Source of the DNA: JBBSJZ01 sp041751935
GTDB lineage: Bacteria; Planctomycetota; Planctomycetia; Pirellulales; Pirellulaceae
Reading direction: 5' to 3'
DNA: 64,000 nt
Assembly: GCA_041751935.1 (NCBI GenBank)
Contig: JBGSIA010000165.1
Span: 56,087 to 120,086 of the forward strand
How positions within the stretch are numbered: the stretch's first letter is position 1; every line of letters begins with the position of its first letter. Made by a program: the position numbers and the translations under genes. The notes beneath the pieces are model-generated. The model had not been told where the DNA came from. It searched no databases and saw only the letters and a list, made by a program, of their open reading frames with translations. This document shows, one piece after another, positions 51,669 to 60,521 of this stretch.

Positions 51669-53165
51669 CTACTTCTTAACCAGCGCCCAGTCGCGGCGTT
51701 GGCGGCTGCTGGGGATGACCATTTTTTTGCGATACTTGGTAACCGTTCGCCGAGCGACCGTCATGCCAACTTTCTTTAGCTCTTCGACAAGTTGCTCGTC
51801 GCTGTAGGGGTCGCTCTTATCTTCTTTATCGATCAGCTCCTGCAGCTTCAGCCGTATCGTATCCCAGGCGACGTCCTCACCGTCTTCGGTTTGTGTGCCA
51901 CCGACAAAGAATCGCTTGAGCGGCAAAATTCCTCGCGGTGTTTGCATCCATTTATCGTCAACCGCGCGGCTAACGGTCGTGACGTGAACACCGACACGAT
52001 CAGCGATCTGCTGCATCTTCAGCGGCTCGATCGCCTCCGGCCCTTCATCAAGAAACTTCTTTTGGTGCTCCACGATCGCTTGAGCAACTCGTGTCAAGGT
52101 ACTGCGACGTTGTTCGATCGAATCGATCAACCACTGCGCGCTGCTGATCTTGCGTTTGATAAACTCGCGTTCCTCTGCGGTGCTACTCGGGTCTTGCAGT
52201 CGACGACGATAATATTCGCTGATGTACAACGTCGGAATTCGGTCGTCATCCAGCCGCACTTTGTACTCACCGTTTTCGTCTTGCTCGAGAATGATGTCGG
52301 GCGTAACGTTGGGGACGTACGTTTCCATGAATGCAGCCCCCGGTTTCGGATTCAAATCGTGAAGTTCGGCGCGAACTTCTTGAATTAACTCGATCGAGTA
52401 ACCGGTCTTCCTGGCAATTTGCGGTAGCCGATTTTCCGCGAGGTCTTCCAAGTGTGACTTGATCAACGTCCGAATCTCTTCGGCGTGTGGCAACGAGGAC
52501 TTTACTTGCATCAGCAAGCATTCCGAGAGATTGCGTGCAGCGATTCCCGTCGGTTCCAAGGACTGCACCACTGCTAAAGCTTCTTCTGCCTTGGCACGAT
52601 CATCGGCGCTGTGCCCAGACGGCAAAAGGTCCGGCAGCGGTGTTCGCAAATATCCACCGTCACGAGCATCCAACGTACTGATGATACGTTCGGCAAGCTG
52701 TTCCACTTCGTCGTCGATATCAAGCTCAGCGAGCTGGTGCAGCAGGAAATCGTTGAGCGACTCTGGACGAGACTGCGCGTTGGCCATCAGATCGTGACGA
52801 CGATCGGAATCTTCCTGCATGCGGTTTGCAGAACGCTTGAACGAATCGTCGAAGGTACTTGGCAGATCCGAGTCCATGTTCGTCAGCCGCTCGAAATCAT
52901 CCTGATTGTCGTGCTCGTTGTCGACCACCAGTTCCTTTTCGTCCTCGCTGCGAACGTCGTTGCTGGGCAGATCTTCTTCTCCCTCGTCGGGCGCAAGCGG
53001 ATCCACATCCTGCTGTTCCAGCAACGGATTCTCGTTCATCTCTTGCTCGATTCGCTCCTGCAGGGCGAGCGTCGGCAACTGCAGAATCTCCATCGATTGG
53101 ATCATCCGCGGGGCGAGCTTTTGAACTTGTAGTTGGCGGGCTTCTAGGCCCATCGACATCCGCAT
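51669..53165 (-). CDS. rpoN: RNA polymerase sigma-54 factor
   Basis: A 498-residue RpoN. Gln/Leu-rich region I (LEARQLQVQKLAPRMIQSME, ILQLPTLALQERIEQEM), an acidic region II (PDEGEEDLPSNDVRSEDEK), the core-binding domain with LEPTGIAARNLSECL, and the C-terminal RpoN box VARRTVTKYRKKM (usual ARRTVAKYRE), which recognises the -24 element. Start ATG 53165 has GAGA upstream; 53159 is an alternative. Convergent with the transporter, 22 bases apart. No activator or rpoN-type promoter was identified here. Confidence 0.95.
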   Translation of the reverse strand: MRMSMGLEARQLQVQKLAPRMIQSMEILQLPTLALQERIEQEMNENPLLEQQDVDPLAPDEGEEDLPSNDVRSEDEKELVVDNEHDNQDDFERLTNMDSDLPSTFDDSFKRSANRMQEDSDRRHDLMANAQSRPESLNDFLLHQLAELDIDDEVEQLAERIISTLDARDGGYLRTPLPDLLPSGHSADDRAKAEEALAVVQSLEPTGIAARNLSECLLMQVKSSLPHAEEIRTLIKSHLEDLAENRLPQIARKTGYSIELIQEVRAELHDLNPKPGAAFMETYVPNVTPDIILEQDENGEYKVRLDDDRIPTLYISEYYRRRLQDPSSTAEEREFIKRKISSAQWLIDSIEQRRSTLTRVAQAIVEHQKKFLDEGPEAIEPLKMQQIADRVGVHVTTVSRAVDDKWMQTPRGILPLKRFFVGGTQTEDGEDVAWDTIRLKLQELIDKEDKSDPYSDEQLVEELKKVGMTVARRTVTKYRKKMVIPSSRQRRDWALVKK

Positions 53166-53254
53166 GGTCGCATCTCACTAATTGAACGTCCCTGCCGATG
53201 CAAACCTCGCACCGGAACTCACTTCGATCGAGTGAGCAACTTCTGTTCCCCACA

Positions 53255-53854
53255 TTATAGTTTTTGTCGACCGGTCAGTGCATCCGCAATCATCTCGCGA
53301 TTCGCATATTCCAGAACACTTCCTGCGGTGATCCCTCGAGCCAATCGAGTGATCTCGACTGGATACTCACTAAGCAGGTTGGAAATGTACAGCGACGTAC
53401 CATCTCCCTCGACAGTTGGGTTGGTCGCCATAATGACTTCAACGAAGTTGCCTTTCCGAATTCGCTGGACCAATGGGTCGATTGTCAAAGCATCGGGACC
53501 AATTCCATCCAGCGGCGCAATACGACCCAGTAGAACGTGATACAGGCCTCGGTAGACACCAGCTTGTTCTAAACTCATCAAGTCGCGCGGCTGTTCAACG
53601 ACGCACAACCGAGTGGTATCGCGATTCGGCGCCGAACAAATCGCACAGCGCTCAGCTTCCGAGAGGTTGAAACATATCGCACAGTAACGCACGTCCGTGC
53701 GAACGCGACGAATGGCATCGGCCAGAGCAAAGGCTTCGTGCTCGCCGATGCGCAACAGATGAAACGCCAAGCGTTCAGCACTTTTTCGACCAATTCCCGG
53801 CAACCGCCCCAATTGTTCGACCAATTCCGATACGGCGCCAGCATGGGACGACAT
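53255..53854 (-). CDS. recR: Recombination protein RecR
   Basis: A 199-residue RecR for RecFOR gap repair. Motifs: helix-hairpin-helix LGRLPGIGRKSAERLAFHLL, a four-Cys zinc finger YCAICFNLSEAERCAICS, and the Toprim block CVVEQPRDLMSLEQAGVY. The start at ATG 53854 gives the family's length; the long upstream frame overlaps ybaB and was rejected. Third gene of the dnaX-ybaB-recR operon, two bases from ybaB. Confidence 0.95.
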   Translation of the reverse strand: MSSHAGAVSELVEQLGRLPGIGRKSAERLAFHLLRIGEHEAFALADAIRRVRTDVRYCAICFNLSEAERCAICSAPNRDTTRLCVVEQPRDLMSLEQAGVYRGLYHVLLGRIAPLDGIGPDALTIDPLVQRIRKGNFVEVIMATNPTVEGDGTSLYISNLLSEYPVEITRLARGITAGSVLEYANREMIADALTGRQKL

Positions 53855-53856
53855 CG

Positions 53857-54201
53857 TTATCGACCACCGACTAGACTGGTCAAAATCCCGTCGATTCCTG
53901 GAATATTCAAGTTCATCTCGCTGATCATGTTCGCAATCCCATCCGCGTAGAGCTGTTTTGCCGCGGCACCGGCGGCATTGGTGGCATCGAGAACCGACCG
54001 TTCGAGTTCCTGCCCTGATTGCCCATCGGCAATGGAGATCGATTGAATTTCGCCGGTCCCGTTCATCACGACTGTGACCGTGCCACAAGGAGAGGTCGCC
54101 GAAACGGTCTCGCTACGCATCCGCTCGGTGAGTGCTCTAATCTTTTCAGGCAAGTCTTGTAACTTGCTCAACATCGCTAACGGGTTGCCAAAATTAAACA
54201 T
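53857..54201 (-). CDS. ybaB: Nucleoid-associated protein YbaB/EbfC
   Basis: A 114-residue YbaB/EbfC. Start MFNFGNPLAMLSKLQDLPEK, then GTVTVVMNGTGEIQSISIADG, close to family pattern. It precedes recR and follows dnaX (19 bases after its stop), the conserved dnaX-ybaB-recR order. GGAG 10 bases upstream of the start. Confidence 0.92.
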   Translation of the reverse strand: MFNFGNPLAMLSKLQDLPEKIRALTERMRSETVSATSPCGTVTVVMNGTGEIQSISIADGQSGQELERSVLDATNAAGAAAKQLYADGIANMISEMNLNIPGIDGILTSLVGGR

Positions 54202-54220
54202 GAATCAATGTCTCCGAAAT

Positions 54221-56047
54221 TTAAGAAGTAGGAGGTGAAATTCGCGGCTGGTCGACCTTAACGATCTCAGCTTCAAAAAGTTCGATACAGGTTCTAACGA
54301 GTTCGTGGCTCTCTAGCTCCCGCATTCGCTGCATACGTGACTTGGCGGCGACCTTGGCCACAAAGACGGGAGCTGGCACATCCGCATCAACTCCCAGCTC
54401 GATCGTCACATTTTGTCCGCTGATGCGTGAAACCGCGGCTGCGATTGCGTCGCGATGCACCGGAGTATTACAACGACTGTACACGAGCTTGGATTTGGCA
54501 GGAAACGTCAGTTTCATTCTGCCTGGTGAGATACACTCCACTCGCACGACCGCGCGAGCCATGGTTTCAGTCATCGATTCCAGCGTCGAGACACTGGCCT
54601 TCCAAATCTCGGCAACTTTTTCAGGAGTCCACGCGACTGGTGACAGTTCGGCTGAATCGCTTGACGACTTGGAAACTCGCGAGGGCGGCAGCAGTGTAGA
54701 TGCCGGGCGTTGTTCCGAAGTAGGTTGATCCGAAGGAGGCGTGTTTCCCAGCGTTTGCGAGGCGATCGCGGGCGCGGGCGATGCCACGGCAGCGGCCGAT
54801 GACGCAGCGGGTCCGCGATTAAAGTGCGGTCCCGCTAAGGGGTGGCCGTTTTTTTTTTCGTTGGGTTTTGACAATGCCACTGCATTCGCGGCAGCGGTAA
54901 GATCAACCAATCTCTGTAAATCCGGCAACTGACAGGCTTGAATTAGCGCCGCTTCCAGTAGCACCCGAGCATAAACACTGTGTCGGATTCGCACCAAGGT
55001 CTGATCAAGCAGTCCAACCACCGCTAGCACGGTTTGTAATCCCCAGCTTTCGGCGAGCTGTTTCAATTCCCCGTGCATCGCAGCCGAAGTATGTCGCTGC
55101 ATCGTTGCATCGCAGCCGACGGCAACAGTCATCAAGTCACGAAAGTAACCGAGCAACTGTTCGGCCAATCGACCGGCATCAACTCCCGCATCCACTGCAG
55201 CATCCATTTGCCGCAACGTCTCCGCTGGATCGCGAGCCGACATTGCTAGCGCTAATGCATGCAGTCGCACGTCATCCGCCGTACCCAGCATGGCATGAAC
55301 TTGCACTGCCGTCAGCCGACCACTACAGAAACTGAGGACCTGTTCAAGCAACGACTGGCTGTCGCGCATCGAACCAGCAGCCCGACGCGCGATCAACTCC
55401 AAGGCGTCATCGTCTGCCTCGACGGACTCGGTGTTGACAATGTCACGCAATCGCTCAGCAATCTGACTGACTGCAACGGGGGCAAAGTCAAAACGCTGGC
55501 AACGACTCAGCACTGTGATGGGTATTTTTTCAGGGTCCGTCGTACAGAAAATGAACTTTACATGCTCAGGCGGTTCTTCGAGCGTTTTCAACAAGGCATT
55601 GAACGCAGCTCCGGTGAGCATGTGGACTTCGTCAATGATGTAGATTTTGTAACGGGAGCGACTTGGCCGAATGCCCACGTTGGCTCGCAGAGACCGTATT
55701 TCGTCGATCCCGCGATTACTCGCTCCATCGATTTCGATCACGTCAACGTCTTCGCCAGAGTCGATAGCCTGGGCGATATCCGAAGTGTTGTCCGGTTCGG
55801 CGTTTGGACCACTAGGGTTATTGAGCGCCTTAGCAAAAATTCTTGCCGTACTGGTCTTTCCAACACCACGAGCGCCGGTGAACAAGTAGGCGTGCCCAAC
55901 ACGATTTGTCTCAATGGCATTTTTTAACGCCCGGCCGACTGGATCTTGCCCTACCAACTCGTCAAACCCGCGAGGCCGATACCGCCTGGCGACGACAACA
56001 TAATTGCCCTGTTGAGAATCTGTCGAGCGTTCGGTGGAATCAGCCAT
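54221..56047 (-). CDS. dnaX: DNA polymerase III subunit gamma/tau
   Basis: A 608-residue clamp-loader ATPase. Start MADSTERSTDSQQGNYV; RYRPRGFDELVGQDPV, Walker A GARGVGKTSTARIF at about residue 50, DEVHMLTGAAFNALLKTLEE, Arg finger region LSRCQRFDF. The zinc cysteines normally after the KALN motif are absent (KALNNPSGPNAEPDNTSD has none). An A10 run at 54849-54858 lies between domains III and IV at codons 397-400. Tail to 608 residues holds a proline-rich linker then a C-terminal domain. Adjacent to ffs, ybaB and recR. Confidence 0.95.
   Translation of the reverse strand: MADSTERSTDSQQGNYVVVARRYRPRGFDELVGQDPVGRALKNAIETNRVGHAYLFTGARGVGKTSTARIFAKALNNPSGPNAEPDNTSDIAQAIDSGEDVDVIEIDGASNRGIDEIRSLRANVGIRPSRSRYKIYIIDEVHMLTGAAFNALLKTLEEPPEHVKFIFCTTDPEKIPITVLSRCQRFDFAPVAVSQIAERLRDIVNTESVEADDDALELIARRAAGSMRDSQSLLEQVLSFCSGRLTAVQVHAMLGTADDVRLHALALAMSARDPAETLRQMDAAVDAGVDAGRLAEQLLGYFRDLMTVAVGCDATMQRHTSAAMHGELKQLAESWGLQTVLAVVGLLDQTLVRIRHSVYARVLLEAALIQACQLPDLQRLVDLTAAANAVALSKPNEKKNGHPLAGPHFNRGPAASSAAAVASPAPAIASQTLGNTPPSDQPTSEQRPASTLLPPSRVSKSSSDSAELSPVAWTPEKVAEIWKASVSTLESMTETMARAVVRVECISPGRMKLTFPAKSKLVYSRCNTPVHRDAIAAAVSRISGQNVTIELGVDADVPAPVFVAKVAAKSRMQRMRELESHELVRTCIELFEAEIVKVDQPRISPPTS
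54849..54858 (-). promoter_or_regulatory. A10 slippery run in dnaX
   Basis: Minus-strand codons GAA AAA AAA AAC (E397-N400) contain ten consecutive A. A one-base slip either way meets a stop within 4-10 codons, giving products of about 403 or 409 residues that keep the ATPase and domain III. Confidence 0.6.
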
Positions 56048-56082
56048 GAATGATCGTGGGATATTGATGGAACACGACAACT

Positions 56083-56194
56083 CTTGCCCGGTGGCGGCGA
56101 CCCTCACACAGAGCTACACCGCTTATGGCTGCTCCAGTTAAGGCCTGACCAGGTTCACGACTCGCAATCGCAAGGGCCGCCACCACCGGGCAAG
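56083..56194 (-). ncRNA. ffs: Signal recognition particle RNA (4.5S, small bacterial type)
   Basis: A 112-base minus-strand RNA. The end stems are the complementary CTTGCCCGGTGG and CCACCGGGCAAG. The apical domain has the conserved CCTGGTCAGGCC...GGAGCAGCC, where the usual GGAA tetraloop CC/GG stem is replaced by UUAACU between CC and GG. Placement beside dnaX is the classic ffs locus. Confidence 0.88.
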
Positions 56195-56302
56195 AAGTCG
56201 ATCCGACTGATGCAAATCGATCCAGGCCGAAGGGGAAGTTTACGCTAAGAAAGCATCGCCGAAAAGCGGTAGCGAATGCCGCATCAACTTCCGTCAAACG
56301 GA

Positions 56303-56890
56303 TTACTTGGCAGCAGTCTGCTTGAACTCGGGGTTACCGATTCCGATCACGCCAGTCGCAACACGACCACCGGCATCGCCTGACGGTTGACTTTTCAAGT
56401 CGTCCTTGCCCGCGTGAACCACGAATGCGCGTCCGAGGACAAAGTGCAATTTGGTGTGTGCTGTCTTGATGTCCACATTGGCCACTCCGTCCTCACCGGC
56501 AGTGATATTCCCCAAGTCGCCTGCGTGGCTGTCCGGGCCGGGAGCACCATGTTGTTTTCCATCGCCGCTGTAATGGCCTCCGGCAGCAGTCCCGTCGGTT
56601 CCCCGCTGATCACCGAATTGATGAATGTGGAAGCCGTGTTCGCCAGGAGTTAAGTTGTTGATTTTGCCAACGATTCGCAACTCGTCACCTGCTTGATTCA
56701 ACCGCAACAATCCACGCACTTTGCTGTCTTTGGTCGGCAGAATCACCGCGACGCCAAACGTCGGCATTTCCATGTTAGCGTGACCGTGTGAATCAGCGTG
56801 GGCCTTCGTTTTTTCCTGAGCTAATGCAACGCTGTTCACGCCAAGAGTCATACAAACGGCGAGAGCAACGATCGAATTCAAAGTTTTCAT
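56303..56890 (-). CDS. sodC: Cu/Zn superoxide dismutase
   Basis: A 195-residue exported SodC with a signal peptide (NSIVALAVCMTLGVNSVALA). Metal-site motifs: GEHGFHIHQFGD, an AGGHYSGDG, and HAGDLGNI, with a terminal FVVHAGKDDL and GGRVATGVIGIGN. Start ATG 56890; the longer frame starts with sequence of the SRP region. Detoxifies periplasmic superoxide. Confidence 0.93.
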   Translation of the reverse strand: MKTLNSIVALAVCMTLGVNSVALAQEKTKAHADSHGHANMEMPTFGVAVILPTKDSKVRGLLRLNQAGDELRIVGKINNLTPGEHGFHIHQFGDQRGTDGTAAGGHYSGDGKQHGAPGPDSHAGDLGNITAGEDGVANVDIKTAHTKLHFVLGRAFVVHAGKDDLKSQPSGDAGGRVATGVIGIGNPEFKQTAAK

Positions 56891-56968
56891 GGTGGGTTCT
56901 CCAAAAGGGGAAGTCAGACAAACGGGGATGCAAAAAGCGGTCGCCCCAGCCCGACCGTAGAGCAACTT

Positions 56969-57943
56969 TCATTCCGGCACAGACGAATCTACCCCAGGGT
57001 CAACGACTCTCGTAACCGGCTCGGCATTATGACAGGTTTCATCCTCGCGCGGGAAACCAGAAGCGACATCGTCCAAAGAATCCGTCGAGGTTTCTTGAGC
57101 GTTGCGTTTGCTCCGCCTCTGAGCATACTTCGTTTCCTGATCAGCGCGACCAGCTAAGGGAAAAAACAAGCAACAAAGAAAAAACGATCCTAGAAACGCA
57201 CCATACGTCTTGATGAACACATCAATTGCCTCTTTACTCAACTGACGATGCGCTAACTCCATCGCGAGTAAAGATGCACCGCCCAATACAGTTAAGAACG
57301 CGGAAAAAACTGTGGCAGCCAACCGGAAAGCTTTGCTGGATCTGATCGCCCCCTGCGCTGTGACAGCAACCAACACGGGCAATCCGATCCAGATTCCGAT
57401 CATCCCCAGCCAATAGTCAGTGATTTCGATCGAAGCAGTGCGATTCATCGACAGCGATAAAACGACCGCTGTGATCAATGTCAATGCCGCGATGTCCAAC
57501 GTTGAAAACTGGCGGCGAGGACGCAGGACGTCCTCGCCGAATGCTTGCCAACTGGAGATTCCGAACAGAAAAAAAATAATTGATTGAGCAATGACCATCC
57601 CGCCGACGTCGGCGACTCGATCGCGAAAGTGCCGCAACGTATCCCCAGACGCCATCTGTACATCCAGTAGCAATGCGCCAATGATTACGATCAACGTGAT
57701 CGCCACCAACCGTGTGCCTCGGCAGCGGATCGCACTGCTGATCCATATCGCTTGGCTAACTAAACCGTAAATTAGTCCAGCCTGGCCGAGCATTACCACT
57801 TGCGACCGATAGTAGTCCGACTCATCGAACAATGAGAGCAATAGTCCCAACGAAACCAACCACAGACAGCCGGTGAGGATGGTGCAAAGCCCGAGTCGAG
57901 GAGCGATAGTGTGCGACGCCACGTTAGCAAGATCACCTAGCAA
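56969..57943 (-). CDS. Polytopic membrane protein of unknown function
   Basis: A 324-residue protein with about seven or eight hydrophobic helices (for example LCTILTGCLWLVSLGLLLSLF and LVAITLIVIIGALLLDV), then a charged cytoplasmic C-terminus (RAD QETKYAQRRSKRNAQE). No recognised domain. Divergent from the AroE-like gene 58 bases away. Confidence 0.6.
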   Translation of the reverse strand: MLGDLANVASHTIAPRLGLCTILTGCLWLVSLGLLLSLFDESDYYRSQVVMLGQAGLIYGLVSQAIWISSAIRCRGTRLVAITLIVIIGALLLDVQMASGDTLRHFRDRVADVGGMVIAQSIIFFLFGISSWQAFGEDVLRPRRQFSTLDIAALTLITAVVLSLSMNRTASIEITDYWLGMIGIWIGLPVLVAVTAQGAIRSSKAFRLAATVFSAFLTVLGGASLLAMELAHRQLSKEAIDVFIKTYGAFLGSFFLCCLFFPLAGRADQETKYAQRRSKRNAQETSTDSLDDVASGFPREDETCHNAEPVTRVVDPGVDSSVPE

Positions 57944-58009
57944 GAGTTCAATCGTTGGCTGTTCAATGCGGCTTCAACCTTGTCCAGTATCACATAAAAA
58001 GTGGCGGCA

Positions 58010-58882
58010 ATGGAACTTACCACTGAACCGGTAATCGCAGTGCTTGGCTACCCGATTGCCGGCAATCCTGCTCAGTTTGCTCTCGAGCGGGCATTCGTTG
58101 CGTTGCAGTTGGATTGGCGCGTGTTGTCGTTCGACGTTGATCCAATGAATTTACCCGTTGCGCTCGCGGGATTGGATGTGATTGGAGTAGAGGGTGTGCT
58201 GCTCGACGCAAGCCTCGACGAAGCGGCACAGCATTGGGCAATATCACTTCATCAAGTTACCGATGACGCACCAACTTTACCCAAAGAAGCAAACGACGCC
58301 GCGACATCTGAAACCAGTGTCGCCCCTCACCCGCAACGTTTCGATTTCTTGCACCGAGACCACTCGGTATCACACGCATCGCCGAAAGCCGCCGCTGCGG
58401 AAAACACACCCTGGAAACTCGGTGATTCCACACGACAGTTTCTTGTAGAGACGACGAGAGAACATTTTTCCGCACTTGGTCGATCTATCGAAAGCTGGGC
58501 ATGGCTGGGCAATGTATCTTCCGACCTGAGCCTAGCAAAATCGCTTGTTGACTTCCTTCCGGTGACGCCGTTTGATTCTGAACAAGCATCGAGCCTTGAT
58601 CTCATCGTTATATCGCAGATGACCGATCGATCACAACCTGTTAATGACTTTGACAACAGTGGCGCCAAATTCGATTCCTGGCCGCCGACGACAACATCAA
58701 CACTTGTAATCGATCTGGCTGGCGCATCGGATTCGCAGCGATTAATAAAACTTGGTTACCGCGTCATCGTTGCCGATGAGTTACAGGCTGGACGCCTGGG
58801 AGCGTGTCTACGAGCGTGGACGGGAAAAAAGCCGCCACCGGATGTGCTGCGCGACGCGATCGAAGAATACTTAGCCATTTGA
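58010..58882 (+). CDS. Degenerate shikimate-dehydrogenase-like (AroE) protein
   Basis: A 290-residue protein. The N-terminus resembles the AroE substrate domain: VIAVLGYPIAGNPAQFALER, DWRVLSFDVDPMNLPVAL and LDVIGVEGVLLD. The catalytic SLSP pattern is NPAQ and the NVTxPxK motif reads VLLDASLDE, so the catalytic Lys is absent. The C-terminal half keeps a Rossmann-like outline (TSTLVIDLAGASDSQRL, GYRVIVADELQAGRL). Likely not a shikimate enzyme. Start ATG 58010; GTG 58001 possible. Confidence 0.6.
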   Translation: MELTTEPVIAVLGYPIAGNPAQFALERAFVALQLDWRVLSFDVDPMNLPVALAGLDVIGVEGVLLDASLDEAAQHWAISLHQVTDDAPTLPKEANDAATSETSVAPHPQRFDFLHRDHSVSHASPKAAAAENTPWKLGDSTRQFLVETTREHFSALGRSIESWAWLGNVSSDLSLAKSLVDFLPVTPFDSEQASSLDLIVISQMTDRSQPVNDFDNSGAKFDSWPPTTTSTLVIDLAGASDSQRLIKLGYRVIVADELQAGRLGACLRAWTGKKPPPDVLRDAIEEYLAI

Positions 58883-58909
58883 AACTGTACCGACGAGAGT
58901 GCGACATTG

Positions 58910-59680
58910 ATGAGCGAGAAATCTGCAGCTGCCGCTTCACCAGAGTTTATCCTGCTGCTGCGAGATGACCAGATCATTGAAACCGTTGCCAAGCTCCAGC
59001 GGCGTATCGACGAGCGGTTTCCCGGCGCAGGCTTGGCAACGTTGTGCGGTCAATTACTGCAAATCTCACGACGCGCTTCTCAGCGAAGTGCACAGATTGG
59101 TCGCCCCATTCTTTGGATTCGAATCTCTGGTTATCTACTGGCATTCTCGATCGTGGCCGTCCTTATCGAAGCCCTAATCTTTGGCGTCGGAGTGAAACTA
59201 AAACAAGTGTCTTCGGCGGAGTGGAGCTTCTCGGAGTTTGTTCAAACAACTGAAGCGGCGACGAGCCTGGCTGTGCTGCTTGGAGCGGCGATCTTTTTTC
59301 TTGTCAGCTTGGAAACTCGCATCAAACGTCGCAGAGCACTGTCAGCGATCCACGAACTTCGATCAATTGCTCACATCATCGACATGCACCAGCTGACGAA
59401 AGACCCTGAACGCGCGCTGGGTAGTTGGCAAGGTACAGAAAATTCTCCCCGGCCAGGAATGACGCCGTTACAGTTGAATCGATACCTGGACTACTGCAGC
59501 GAAATGTTGTCACTAACAGGAAAAATCGCTGCTCTTTATGTGCGACAGTTTGACGACCCACTTGCCGTCGCCACCGTCAGCGAAGTCGAACAACTCACGA
59601 CCAGCCTGAGTCGAAAGATATGGCAAAAAATTATGATACTTAAACAATCTGAGCAGTCACTTGGTGGGGGCGCCGCATGA
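58910..59680 (+). CDS. Two-helix membrane protein of unknown function
   Basis: A 256-residue protein. Two hydrophobic segments (LLAFSIVAVLIEALIFGVGV near residue 75 and SLAVLLGAAIFFLVSLET) are flanked by helical, charged regions. No family recognised. Its stop overlaps the start of the next gene by ATGA, so the two are co-translated. Confidence 0.6.
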   Translation: MSEKSAAAASPEFILLLRDDQIIETVAKLQRRIDERFPGAGLATLCGQLLQISRRASQRSAQIGRPILWIRISGYLLAFSIVAVLIEALIFGVGVKLKQVSSAEWSFSEFVQTTEAATSLAVLLGAAIFFLVSLETRIKRRRALSAIHELRSIAHIIDMHQLTKDPERALGSWQGTENSPRPGMTPLQLNRYLDYCSEMLSLTGKIAALYVRQFDDPLAVATVSEVEQLTTSLSRKIWQKIMILKQSEQSLGGGAA

Positions 59681-60435
59681 GTTCACTCGCCACGACACAC
59701 ACGTCGGTAAGAGCTGGCTTGGTTGCCGCTGCTAAAGAACTCGCGACACAAATGGATCGACTTCACTTTGCCGATCCCGTAACGCATGTGTACAACCCAC
59801 TTCATTATGCCTGGGCTCCGCATCAAGCGTATCTCGAGTTAGCAAACGATAAACAGATCCGCGTGTTGTTCCTGGGTATGAATCCCGGTCCTTGGGGAAT
59901 GGCGCAAACGGGCGTTCCGTTCGGAGAAGTATCTGCTGTACGCGATTGGATTGGTATCGACAGTCCAGTTGGGAAACCCAAAAACGAACACCCCAAACGC
60001 CCCATTGAAGGGCTGCAGTGCAGCCGCAGTGAAGTCAGCGGCCGACGACTTTGGGGACTGTTTCGCCAGCGTTACAAAAGTCCTAAAGCGTTCTTCAACG
60101 ATAACCTGGTAATGAATTATTGTCCGTTGGTGTTTATGGAAGAATCGGGACGAAATCGGACGCCCGACAAGTTGCTGCCATCGGAGCGTGAACGTCTGCA
60201 AGCGTATTGCGACGCACATCTAGCCCAAGCTATTCGCGTGGCGCGGCCCGATTACTTGGTCGGTGTCGGTGCCTATGCCGAAAAAGCCTTTCTTCGCGTG
60301 GCGAATACTATCCATCGTTCGCCCGCCGTGGTACGAATCCTGCATCCCAGCCCCGCGTCTCCCGCTGCCAATCGCGATTGGGAAGGCTCGGTCACCGCTG
60401 AACTCCTCGCAGCAAAGATCTGGCATCCCGGTTGA
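59677..60435 (+). CDS. SMUG1-type uracil-DNA glycosylase
   Basis: A 252-residue glycosylase. Conserved blocks: VLFLGMNPGPWGMAQTGVPF, EVSGRRLWGLF, MNYCPLVFM and RILHPSPASPAANRDW, characteristic of SMUG1-like enzymes removing uracil from DNA. Length and motif order agree with animal and bacterial SMUG1. Overlaps upstream gene by ATGA. Confidence 0.88.
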   Translation: MSSLATTHTSVRAGLVAAAKELATQMDRLHFADPVTHVYNPLHYAWAPHQAYLELANDKQIRVLFLGMNPGPWGMAQTGVPFGEVSAVRDWIGIDSPVGKPKNEHPKRPIEGLQCSRSEVSGRRLWGLFRQRYKSPKAFFNDNLVMNYCPLVFMEESGRNRTPDKLLPSERERLQAYCDAHLAQAIRVARPDYLVGVGAYAEKAFLRVANTIHRSPAVVRILHPSPASPAANRDWEGSVTAELLAAKIWHPG

Positions 60436-60521
60436 CCACCTCACCAAGGCAATCCACTTGAACTGGGGGGGTGATTCAGTTAAGTTGATGAAACTCCTTT
60501 TCTTAGAAAGTGGTGACGGGC

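Noticed and set aside
55259..55927. 222-residue plus-strand ORF
   Set aside because: Antisense to dnaX; no recognisable protein.
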